A DNA stretch of 20,312 nt from Acidaminococcus hominis (lineage in GTDB: Bacteria; Bacillota; Negativicutes; Acidaminococcales; Acidaminococcaceae): the NCBI RefSeq assembly GCF_021044795.1, contig NZ_JAJNOP010000035.1. The stretch is one strand, 5' to 3'. Shown here in pieces: positions 13,840 to 20,312 of this stretch (positions are counted from its first letter, which is position 1; every line of letters begins with the position of its first letter). A model generated the notes under the pieces. The model ran no database searches. It was not told the origin of the DNA and saw nothing but the letters and a program-made list of their open reading frames with translations. A program made the position numbers and the translations under genes.

Positions 13840-14583
13840 ATGAATTTAGCTGGCAAAGTAGCTTTGGTAACAGGCGGCTCCCGGGGCATTGGCCGTGCCA
13901 TCGCCCTGACCCTGGCAGAACATGGCGCAGATGTGGCCATCAACTATGCTGGGAACACCGCTGCTGCTGAAGAAGTAGCCGCTGCCATTGAAAAGCTGGG
14001 CCGCAAGGCGCTGCTGGTACAAGGCAGTGTTGCCGATACCAACGGGGTTGCGGATATCGTTGGCCGTGTGGTAAAGGAACTGGGCAGACTGGACATCCTG
14101 GTGAACAACGCAGGGATTACCCGGGACGGCCTTCTCATGAGAATGAAGGAAGCCGACTGGGACGATGTGATGAACACCAACCTGAAGGGTGTGTTCAACT
14201 GTTCCAAAGCAGTACTGAGAACCATGATGAAGCAAAAAGGCGGCCGTATTGTAAATATGGCTTCTGTAGTTGGGGAAATGGGCAATGCAGGGCAGGCAAA
14301 CTATGCTTCTGCCAAAGCCGGTGTTATCGGTTTTACCAAGTCCCTGGCCAAGGAAGTGGCCTCCCGGAATATCACCGTGAATGCGGTGGCTCCCGGCTTT
14401 ATCGCAACCGATATGACCAGCGTGCTCACTGATGAGCAAAAAGCTGAAATGGCTCGCACCATCCCTCTGGGACGGGCAGGAGAGCCTCAAGATGTTGCCA
14501 ACGCAGTTTTATTTCTAGTATCTGATGAAGCTGCTTATATAACCGGCCAGGTTTTAAACGTGGACGGTGGCATGGTAATGTAG
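13840..14583 (+). CDS. fabG: 3-Oxoacyl-ACP reductase
   Basis: 247 residues, a short-chain dehydrogenase/reductase performing the first, NADPH-dependent reduction in the elongation cycle. Nucleotide-binding TGGSRGIG (11-18), NNAG (89-92), and the catalytic Asn114, Ser142, Tyr155 and Lys159 (NYASAKAG) are present. The end NVDGGMVM is classic FabG. AAAGGAGG lies nine bases upstream of the ATG, inside the end of fabD. Confidence 0.97.
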   Translation: MNLAGKVALVTGGSRGIGRAIALTLAEHGADVAINYAGNTAAAEEVAAAIEKLGRKALLVQGSVADTNGVADIVGRVVKELGRLDILVNNAGITRDGLLMRMKEADWDDVMNTNLKGVFNCSKAVLRTMMKQKGGRIVNMASVVGEMGNAGQANYASAKAGVIGFTKSLAKEVASRNITVNAVAPGFIATDMTSVLTDEQKAEMARTIPLGRAGEPQDVANAVLFLVSDEAAYITGQVLNVDGGMVM

Positions 14584-14623
14584 TATGATTATGTGTTAGA
14601 GAGCTGGAAGGAGGTGAATAGGA

Positions 14624-14869
14624 ATGAGCGAACAAAGTACTTTTGAAAAAGTAAAGGCTATTACGGTTGATCAGCTGAGCGTAGCTCCTGAAGACGTAAA
14701 GATGGATTCTACTTTTATTGATGACTTGGGAGCTGATTCTCTGGACATTGTGGAATTGATCATGGCTTTTGAGGAAGAATTCAACACTGAAATCCCTGAT
14801 GAAGTTGCTGAAAAAATCCGCACTGTAAGAGACGCAGTAGAACTGTTGGATAAAGAAGACAAAAAATAA
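14624..14869 (+). CDS. acpP: Acyl carrier protein
   Basis: 81 residues, strongly acidic. Phosphopantetheine is attached at Ser39 in the DDLGADSLDIVELIM motif. It carries the growing acyl chain for every Fab enzyme here and the acyl group used by PlsX. AAGGAGGTG lies upstream of the ATG, one of the better ribosome sites in the operon, fitting the need for abundant ACP. It is followed by a stable hairpin without a strong T-run (14884-14911). Confidence 0.97.
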   Translation: MSEQSTFEKVKAITVDQLSVAPEDVKMDSTFIDDLGADSLDIVELIMAFEEEFNTEIPDEVAEKIRTVRDAVELLDKEDKK

Positions 14870-14883
14870 TATCCCATTATTTT

Positions 14884-14911
14884 CGGAAGGTCCCTTACGG
14901 GACTTTCCGAG
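14884..14911 (+). other. Intercistronic hairpin between acpP and the fabK-like gene
   Basis: A 12-bp stem with one G-U (14884-14895 with 14900-14911) closes a TTAC loop. It is followed only by GCTTTAT, so it is not a convincing full terminator. It is better read as a partial terminator or an mRNA 3'-end stabiliser that raises ACP output over the downstream genes. Confidence 0.6.
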
Positions 14912-14952
14912 CTTTATCCATGATCTTTTTGATCTGAAATGGGGGATTGTTG

Positions 14953-15906
14953 TTGAAAGTGCCAGTGCTGAAGATTGGTGAAAAAGTAGCAACTATGCCT
15001 ATCGTTCAAGGCGGTATGGCTATCCGCTTGTCCACGGCGCGGTTGGCGGCTTCGGTGGCCAATGAGGGCGGTGTGGGACTGATCGCTGCTTCTGGTCTGC
15101 CCTTTGATGAGCTGCGTAAAGAAATCCGTCTTGCCAGAAAGTTATCCAATGGCAAGGGAATGATTGGTATCAATGCAATGGTTGCCGCCCGTGAATTTAA
15201 AGGGCTGATAACGACTGCAGCCCAGGAAAAAGTCGACTTGATTGTGGCTGGGGCTGGTTTTTCCAGAGATATGTTTTCTGTCGGCAAGGAATATGATGTT
15301 CCTATTGTGCCGATAGTTTCTTATGCCAAATTAGCGAAAATAGCAGAGCGTCTGGGCGCTTCCGCTGTAGTGGTGGAAGGAACGGAGGCCGGTGGCCATC
15401 TGGGAACTCAGCGTTCGATTAAAGATATTTTGCCGGAAATCCTTTCGGTAGTGAAGATTCCCGTCATTGCAGCCGGTGGTGCTGTGGATGGCTATGATGT
15501 GGCAGAATTGCTGCAAATGGGAGCCAGCGGGGTTCAGATGGGCAGCCGGTTTGCTGCCAGTGAAGAATCCAATAGTGCGCCCATGCTGAAACAATTTTAT
15601 TTGAAAATGACCAAAGATGATGTGGTTCAGATAGATAGCCCGGTGGGATTTAAAGGCAGAGCCTTATTGAATCCGTTCTCCAAGGCGGTATTGGAAGGTC
15701 ATCCAACCAAGCCATTTAGCTGTGACAGCTGTCTGAAACATTGCTCCCGGAGTTTCTGCATTATTAAGGCTCTGACCCGGGCGCAGCAGGGAGATCTGGA
15801 AACAGGCCTGGTGTTTACCGGTGCAAATATGTGGAAAATTAAGGAAATTCTTCCCGTCCACGAGATCTTCAGAAGATTACGGGAAGAACTGAACAATTCT
15901 AAATAA
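14953..15906 (+). CDS. fabK: FabK-like NAD(P)H-dependent flavin oxidoreductase (probable enoyl-ACP reductase)
   Basis: 317 residues, FMN-binding TIM barrel of the FabK/nitronate monooxygenase superfamily. Seen: PIVQGGMAIRLS (16-27), the loop IGINAM (71-76), VEGTEAGGHLGT (141-152) with the conserved His149, and VIAAGGAVDGYDVAELLQMGASGVQMGSRF for the phosphate-binding end. The C-terminus holds Cys257, 260, 264 and 269 (CX2CX3CX4C), a cluster absent from pneumococcal FabK as I know it. Its place in the fab operon, and the lack of fabI, fabL or fabV here, point to enoyl-ACP reduction. A nitronate monooxygenase-like activity is the alternative. Three TTG codons run in a row (14947, 14950, 14953). 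GGGGGA at 14941-14946 best spaces the third, and no ATG is available. Confidence 0.85.
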   Translation: MKVPVLKIGEKVATMPIVQGGMAIRLSTARLAASVANEGGVGLIAASGLPFDELRKEIRLARKLSNGKGMIGINAMVAAREFKGLITTAAQEKVDLIVAGAGFSRDMFSVGKEYDVPIVPIVSYAKLAKIAERLGASAVVVEGTEAGGHLGTQRSIKDILPEILSVVKIPVIAAGGAVDGYDVAELLQMGASGVQMGSRFAASEESNSAPMLKQFYLKMTKDDVVQIDSPVGFKGRALLNPFSKAVLEGHPTKPFSCDSCLKHCSRSFCIIKALTRAQQGDLETGLVFTGANMWKIKEILPVHEIFRRLREELNNSK

Positions 15907-15918
15907 GAGGTGATCCTT

Positions 15919-17166
15919 TTGAAACGTAGAGTGGTTGTGACCGGTGTTAGCGCCATTACTCCCATTGGTATTGGTAAGGATGAATTCTGGAATAACCTGA
16001 TTGCAGGCAAATCCGGGATCGGCCTGATCACGCAATTTGATACCACTGACTTTTCCTGCAAAATTGCCGGGGAAGTTAAGGGCTTTGATTTCTCCGAATA
16101 CGGCGACCGCAAGGAAGGCAAGAGAATGGACCGGGTTACCCAGTTCGCTGTTGCCTGCGGCAAAATGGCTGTAAAGGATGCTGACCTGGACCTGAGCAAG
16201 GAAGACGCTGTCCGGGTAGGTGTCTGCGTTGGCACGGGTATTGGCGGTATCCATACTTTCCTGGATGCAGCCAACAAATATGTAACCAAGGGCCCCAGCA
16301 AGATCAGCCCGTTCTTTATTCCTATGGAAATCCCCAATATGCCGGCTGCCCAGATTGCCATTGACCTGGGTGTCAAGGGCCCCAACACGGCCATTGTAAC
16401 GGCCTGTGCTACGGGTTCCAACTGCATTGGTGATGCCCTGCGCATTATCCAATACGGCGATGCCGACATTATGCTGGCCGGCGGTACGGAAGCTGCTATT
16501 TCTCCCATTGCCGTGGCTGGTTTCGACAATATGAAAGCGCTGTCCCGGAACAATGAACATCCGGAAAAAGCCTCCTGCCCCTTCGACAAGAAGAGAGACG
16601 GTTTCGTTATGGGTGAAGGCGCCGGCATTATTGTTCTGGAAGAACTGGAACATGCCAAGAAGCGCGGTGCCCATATCTACGCCGAACTGGTGGGCTATGG
16701 CTACAACTGCGATGCTTACCATATTACCGCTCCGGATCCCAGCGGCGAAATGCCTGCTGAATGCATGCTGGCTGCCATCAAAGATGCGGGCCTCACTCCG
16801 GATGATGTGGACTACGTCAACGCCCACGGTACTTCCACCCATCGGAACGACCTGAACGAAACCCTGTGCTGCAAGAAAATCTTCGGCGACCGGGCCAAAG
16901 ACGTTCCCATGAGCTCCAACAAATCCATGACCGGTCACCTGCTGGGTGCTGCCGGCGGTGTGGAAGCTGTGGCTTCTGTACTGACCATTGAAAACGGCAT
17001 TCTTCCTCCCACCATCAACTATGAAGATGTGGATACGGAAGAAGGCCTGGATCTGGACTACGTGCCCAATACGGCCCGTAAAGCAGAAGTCAATGTGGTA
17101 CTGTCCAACAACTTTGGTTTTGGCGGTCACAATGCCTGCATCTGCTTCCGCAAATACCAGGACTAA
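15919..17166 (+). CDS. fabF: 3-Oxoacyl-ACP synthase II
   Basis: 415 residues. FabF elongates acyl-ACP with malonyl-ACP in the repeating cycle. The Cys-His-His triad is Cys163 (TACATGSNCIGDA), His303 (NAHGTSTHRND) and His340 (SMTGHLLGAAGG), with Lys335 also conserved. The N-terminal KRRVVVTGVSAITPIG fixes the reading start. The start codon is TTG 15919, with GAGGTGA at suitable spacing; GTG at 15910 would lie within the Shine-Dalgarno. This is the second consecutive TTG start in the operon. Confidence 0.96.
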   Translation: MKRRVVVTGVSAITPIGIGKDEFWNNLIAGKSGIGLITQFDTTDFSCKIAGEVKGFDFSEYGDRKEGKRMDRVTQFAVACGKMAVKDADLDLSKEDAVRVGVCVGTGIGGIHTFLDAANKYVTKGPSKISPFFIPMEIPNMPAAQIAIDLGVKGPNTAIVTACATGSNCIGDALRIIQYGDADIMLAGGTEAAISPIAVAGFDNMKALSRNNEHPEKASCPFDKKRDGFVMGEGAGIIVLEELEHAKKRGAHIYAELVGYGYNCDAYHITAPDPSGEMPAECMLAAIKDAGLTPDDVDYVNAHGTSTHRNDLNETLCCKKIFGDRAKDVPMSSNKSMTGHLLGAAGGVEAVASVLTIENGILPPTINYEDVDTEEGLDLDYVPNTARKAEVNVVLSNNFGFGGHNACICFRKYQD

Positions 17167-17177
17167 GGGTTCCTGTG

Positions 17178-17876
17178 ATGGAAGAAAAACGGCGTAAGGA
17201 GCTTGAGGAGTTCTGTCAGGGTTTGGGTATGACCATGCAGGACCTGGGCTTACTCAATACGGCTTTGACCCATACCTCCTATGCGTATGAGGCCAAGGTA
17301 AAACCCCGGCCAGAGCATAACCAGCGTCTGGAATTCCTGGGGGATTCCGTTCTCAGTCTGGTGGTCAGCACCCATCTGTACCGCCACTATCCCCAGCTGG
17401 ATGAAGGGGAGCTTTCCAAATTCCGGGCCTTTCTGGTCTGTGAGGAAACTCTGGCACAGCTGGCTACGGAAATGCAGCTGGGTAAGCACCTGCTGCTGGG
17501 CAAAGGGGAACTGAACCTGGATGGGGAGGAAAATCCTTCCATTCTGGCAGACGCCTTTGAATCAGTACTGGGTGCCTATTATCTGGACCAGGGTTTTGCC
17601 CAGGCCACAGAGCTGTTAAACCGTCTGCTGATCCAGCGGATTCCCGAACTGACGGCCAACGGAATTGACCGGGACTACAAGACCCGGTTCCAGGAAGTGG
17701 TTCAGGAACATGGACCGGTGGATATTGTGTACGAACAGGTTTCCGCCGATGGTCCCAGCCATAACCGCACGTTTGTCATGCGGGTGCTGGTGAACCAGGT
17801 AGAGCGGGGACGGGGCCGCGGCCGGACCAAAAAGGAAGCCGAGCAGCGGGCTGCCCACGAAGCATTAAAAAAATAG
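17178..17876 (+). CDS. rnc: Ribonuclease III
   Basis: 232 residues. RNase III cleaves double-stranded RNA in rRNA precursors and mRNAs. The catalytic domain carries the signature NQRLEFLGDSVL (48-59) and active-site residues Glu52, Asp56, Asp125 and Glu128 (DAFESVLGA). A double-stranded RNA-binding domain occupies about 164-232, ending in TKKEAEQRAAHEAL. Start ATG 17178 (an adjacent GTG at 17175 is possible) has only a weak AAGGG upstream, 11 bases after the fabF stop. rnc is often the last gene of this cluster in Firmicutes. Confidence 0.96.
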   Translation: MEEKRRKELEEFCQGLGMTMQDLGLLNTALTHTSYAYEAKVKPRPEHNQRLEFLGDSVLSLVVSTHLYRHYPQLDEGELSKFRAFLVCEETLAQLATEMQLGKHLLLGKGELNLDGEENPSILADAFESVLGAYYLDQGFAQATELLNRLLIQRIPELTANGIDRDYKTRFQEVVQEHGPVDIVYEQVSADGPSHNRTFVMRVLVNQVERGRGRGRTKKEAEQRAAHEALKK

Positions 17877-17880
17877 GCTG

Positions 17881-17917
17881 AAGGTGTTCCAATTTCGGTT
17901 GGAGCACCTTTTCTTTT
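17881..17917 (+). terminator. Terminator of the fapR-fab-rnc operon
   Basis: A 12-bp stem with one G-U (17881-17892 with 17899-17910) and a T-rich tail, beginning four bases after the rnc stop. Confidence 0.88.
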
Positions 17918-17934
17918 AGGAAGAAGGCGTTAAC

Positions 17935-18933
17935 ATGATACTGCCCGTATTCATTCCCCACCTGGGCTGTCCCCACCAATGTGTGTTTTGCAACCAGAGG
18001 ACCATCAGCGGGGAAACGGAAAGCGGCCTGGGGGGGGCCCAACGGCAGCTGGCGGAGCTCAGTACCTGGGTGCGGCCCAGCCTGGAAAACCAGCTGGCCT
18101 TTTACGGGGGTTCCTTTACGGCCCTTGACCTGAAGCTGCAGCAGGCCCTTTTGGAGCTGGCCGAAACATATCGGGCCCAGGGTCTTTTTGGCAGCCTCAG
18201 GCTTTCCACCCGGCCGGACGCTATTGATAACCAGGAACTGGCTTTGCTAAAAACCCATGGGGTCACAGTGGTGGAATTGGGGGCCCAGTCCCTGGACGAC
18301 CGGGTGCTGGCCCTAACGGAACGGGGGCACAGCGCCAGGGACGTATGGGAAGCCTCCCGGCTTATCCAGGCAGCGGGCTTTACCCTGGGGCTTCAGCTGA
18401 TGACGGGGCTGCCGGGGCAGGACCGGGAAAGTCTGCTCCAGACCCGGGACCAGGTGCTGGCGATTCACCCGGAACTGGTACGGATTTATCCGGTGCTGGT
18501 AATCCAGGGCACGCCTCTGGCTGCGGCGTACCGGCAGGGCAGCTATCAGCCCCAGAGTCTGGAGGACGCAGTGGAGGAGAGCACCCTGCTTTACGACGCC
18601 TTTACTGGGGCCGGCATTCAGGTAATCCGCTTGGGCCTTCAGCCGGACAGGGAACTGTGCGCTCCCGGGCATATTCTGGCAGGGCCCTTCCACCCGGCCT
18701 TTGGGGAACTGGTGAAGTCCTACTCCATTCGTCTGAAAATTCTCCGGCAGATTGCATCTCTGCCCCCAGGAAACTATAATATGGTTATTACCTGTCCCAA
18801 AGGGCTGGAATCCATGGTCAGGGGCCAGCACCGGTCCAATCTCCGGTATTTTCAGGAGGAGCTGGGCCTGCCAGTAACTCTGGAGACAGGAGAAAAATTA
18901 GAGGTGAGGTTCTATGACCGAGAAACTGTATGA
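17935..18933 (+). CDS. Elp3-like radical SAM protein lacking the acetyltransferase domain
   Basis: 332 residues. The N-terminal IPHLGCPHQCVFCNQRTISG carries CX3CX2C (Cys12, 16, 19), the ligands of a radical SAM 4Fe-4S cluster. FYGGSFTAL (56-64) provides the GGE-like SAM-binding segment. The sequence resembles the radical SAM half of Elp3 (COG1243-type), which modifies wobble uridines in tRNA, but it ends where the GNAT domain would begin. Short Elp3-like proteins of this kind are commonly found after rnc in Firmicutes and their substrate is unknown. The start is ATG 17935 with AAGG seven bases upstream. The 3' end overlaps the next gene by 20 bases, implying translational coupling. Confidence 0.85.
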   Translation: MILPVFIPHLGCPHQCVFCNQRTISGETESGLGGAQRQLAELSTWVRPSLENQLAFYGGSFTALDLKLQQALLELAETYRAQGLFGSLRLSTRPDAIDNQELALLKTHGVTVVELGAQSLDDRVLALTERGHSARDVWEASRLIQAAGFTLGLQLMTGLPGQDRESLLQTRDQVLAIHPELVRIYPVLVIQGTPLAAAYRQGSYQPQSLEDAVEESTLLYDAFTGAGIQVIRLGLQPDRELCAPGHILAGPFHPAFGELVKSYSIRLKILRQIASLPPGNYNMVITCPKGLESMVRGQHRSNLRYFQEELGLPVTLETGEKLEVRFYDRETV

Positions 18934-20119
18934 AACGGATTCCCTGTTAAAAGCATGTGATGCGGTGGTCATCTCCTGTGAACCCAAGGACGACCATTAC
19001 GAAGTGGTCCTGGACAAAACGGTGATTTTCCCCGAAGGCGGCGGTCAGCTGTCCGATCAGGGCACGATTAAGGGTGTTCCGGTTTACTACGCCTCTGATG
19101 CAGCTGGGGAAGTGCGGCATTATACCCACAGCCCGCTGGAAGCTGGACAGAAGGTCCATGTGGTTCTCAACTGGGACCTGCGGCTTGACCGGATGCAGCA
19201 GCATTGCGGCGAGCATATGCTGTCCTATGCTTTTTGGAAAACCTGCGGGGCCAACAATGTGGGCTTCCATATGAACGAAGAAAGTGTTTTCATCGACCTG
19301 GACCAGGAAATTGACGAGGAAAAGGCCGCCAAGGCGGAACTTTTTGCCAACCAGGGCATTTGGGAAAATGATCCTATAACGGTCCATTATTTGCAGCATA
19401 CGGAACTGGATCAATACCCCCTGCGGAAAAAGAACGAAAAGCTCCGGGGCACCATCCGGCTGGTGGACATCAAAAACGGGGATATCTGCACCTGCTGCGG
19501 CACCCATCCGCCCTATACGGGAATGGTAGGCGTTATCAAGATTATCCGCTTTGCCAAGCATAAGGGGGGCTCCCGGATCGAATTCCTCTGCGGCAAGCGG
19601 GCACTTGCGGCTATGCACCAGAGAAATTGCATTCTGGAAGAAACCAGCAATTTTCTGTCGGTGAAGACGGAGGAAGTGCTGCCGGCGGTGCAAAAGCTGC
19701 ATCAGGAAATTGTTGACCTGAAGGGGGCCCTGCGCAGCAAAAACCAGGAGCTGCTGGAGCTGCAGCTGCCGGCCCTGCTTGCAAAGGCACCGGTATTTGG
19801 GGCTGGCACCAGGCTGCTGTTTATGACCCTGGAAGGCTCCAGTGCCGACGGGAAGAATGCCCTGAAGAAGTTGTCCTCCCTGGAAAATGTCCTGTGCTGC
19901 ATTTTGGTAAAGGACGGCGCCCGGGTGATGTACCAGTTTGCCGTGAGCCCGGGTGGCTCCGGGGACTGCAAGGCTTATTGCCAAATGGCCAACCAGCTGT
20001 TTGGAGGCCGGGGCGGGGGCAAGGCCCAATCTGCCCAGGGCGGGGGCGAAGCCGGCGAGGACTGGCTGGACAAGGCGGAAACCCTGAAGCAGGAAATTTT
20101 GCAGGCAGTGCAGGCCTAA
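18914..20119 (+). CDS. AlaX-L-type alanyl-tRNA editing protein with DHHA1 domain
   Basis: 401 residues. It resembles the editing half of alanyl-tRNA synthetase: an N-terminal barrel (FPEGGGQLSDQG, 39-50), the zinc site HX3H at His97/His101 (QQHCGEHML), and Cys194 with His198 (CCGTH). A coiled stretch (about 245-285) and a C-terminal DHHA1 domain with a glycine-rich loop GGRGGGK (364-370) follow. Such free-standing AlaX-L proteins hydrolyse Ser or Gly mischarged onto tRNA-Ala. No catalytic aminoacylation domain is present. GAGGTGAGG precedes the ATG, which lies within the radical SAM gene. No terminator is evident before the IS30-like element. Confidence 0.9.
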   Translation: MTEKLYETDSLLKACDAVVISCEPKDDHYEVVLDKTVIFPEGGGQLSDQGTIKGVPVYYASDAAGEVRHYTHSPLEAGQKVHVVLNWDLRLDRMQQHCGEHMLSYAFWKTCGANNVGFHMNEESVFIDLDQEIDEEKAAKAELFANQGIWENDPITVHYLQHTELDQYPLRKKNEKLRGTIRLVDIKNGDICTCCGTHPPYTGMVGVIKIIRFAKHKGGSRIEFLCGKRALAAMHQRNCILEETSNFLSVKTEEVLPAVQKLHQEIVDLKGALRSKNQELLELQLPALLAKAPVFGAGTRLLFMTLEGSSADGKNALKKLSSLENVLCCILVKDGARVMYQFAVSPGGSGDCKAYCQMANQLFGGRGGGKAQSAQGGGEAGEDWLDKAETLKQEILQAVQA

Positions 20120-20159
20120 TGAAGGCGGCGGATTGTATAATTAAGTTGAACACTTAAAA

Positions 20160-20231
20160 ATCCATAGCGAACCCTTGTGGTAAAATGTAGTTGCACAAAA
20201 AACACAACCACAAAGGAGAATCGCTATGGAT
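20160..20231 (+). promoter_or_regulatory. Long inverted repeat enclosing the IS30 transposase start codon
   Basis: ATCCATAGCGA (20160-20170) is perfectly complementary to TCGCTATGGAT (20221-20231), which contains the ATG. Inside it, CCTTGTGGT (20173-20181) pairs with ACCACAAAGG (20207-20216) with one bulged A. An RNA covering the region would pair the start codon and part of the AAAGGAG site. A TAAAAT at 20181-20186 could be the -10 of the transposase promoter, starting the proper transcript inside the structure. Confidence 0.6.
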
Positions 20232-20312
20232 CAAAATCATTTTACCACGGATACGTTACGCAAAAAAGGGGCTCATTTAACTTTTGAGGAACGAGTCATT
20301 ATCCAAACGCGT
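20226..20312 (+). CDS. IS30-family transposase, N-terminal fragment cut by the window edge
   Basis: 29 codons are visible. The segment HLTFEERVIIQT is the conserved opening of the IS30 transposase N-terminal helix-turn-helix. AAAGGAG lies seven bases before ATG 20226. The element was probably inserted just after the AlaX-type gene (stop at 20119); its left terminus likely lies between 20120 and 20160, but cannot be fixed without the other end. The catalytic DDE domain is outside the window, so intactness cannot be judged. Confidence 0.85.
   Translation, partial: MDQNHFTTDTLRKKGAHLTFEERVIIQTR

Noticed and set aside
15699..17130. Long minus-strand open frames (319 and 417 codons) across the fabK-like and fabF genes
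   Set aside because: They are antisense shadows of genes with full catalytic motifs, have no family resemblance and no good start signals. The same applies to the long antisense frames over ackA, ddh, plsX and the AlaX-type gene.
1..20312. CRISPR array, toxin-antitoxin pair, defence island or prophage
   Set aside because: No regularly spaced repeats, no small overlapping gene pairs and no phage or defence families are seen. Both ends touch insertion elements, but everything between them is core metabolism.

Overview
The window looks like chromosomal DNA from a Negativicutes bacterium (Firmicutes with an outer membrane), most likely near Acidaminococcus or Phascolarctobacterium. Evidence: the order rsmD-coaD-(coiled-coil protein), then tmcAL, ackA, yceD-rpmF-fapR-plsX-fabH-fabD-fabG-acpP, a FabK-type flavoprotein, fabF and rnc. 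This order is a Firmicutes core arrangement; meso-diaminopimelate dehydrogenase, sigma-A-type promoters and moderate GC fit too. The genus is inference from gene order and protein resemblance, not from a search.

Layout. Bases 1-190 hold the start of a leftward gene that resembles an IS transposase subunit, plus non-coding DNA. Bases 192-1517 are an oxidative-stress pair: a leftward OhrR-type MarR repressor and a divergent Cys-type glutathione peroxidase, with two consensus-like promoters and two AT-rich operator-like boxes between them. Then come a single-gene ddh unit (1556-2751) with a repeat-rich promoter, and a leftward block of a DUF4127 exported protein and tRNA-Pro(CGG). A rightward unit follows (rsmD, coaD, coiled-coil protein), which converges with leftward tmcAL. 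ackA and the yceD-rpmF pair each have their own promoter.

Bases 10218-17917 are the type II fatty-acid synthesis operon. A FapR-box-like palindrome lies at the start of the transcript. FapR (malonyl-CoA-responsive repressor) is followed by PlsX (phospholipid entry), FabH, FabD, FabG, ACP, a FabK-like enoyl-ACP reductase candidate, FabF and RNase III, with a strong terminator after rnc. fabZ and the acetyl-CoA carboxylase genes are not in this window. After the terminator come an Elp3-like radical SAM protein and an AlaX-L-type alanyl-tRNA editing protein, in the place where smc often follows rnc. The window ends in the first codons of an IS30-family transposase whose start codon lies in a long inverted repeat.

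The core genes are conventional. The least explained items are a predicted pseudoknot-like RNA between rpmF and fapR (10079-10141), the CX2CX3CX4C cluster in the FabK-like protein, the repeat array at the ddh promoter, the apparently SD-less short leader of yceD, and the hairpin over the IS30 transposase start. No CRISPR array, defence island or clearly new multi-gene system was seen.
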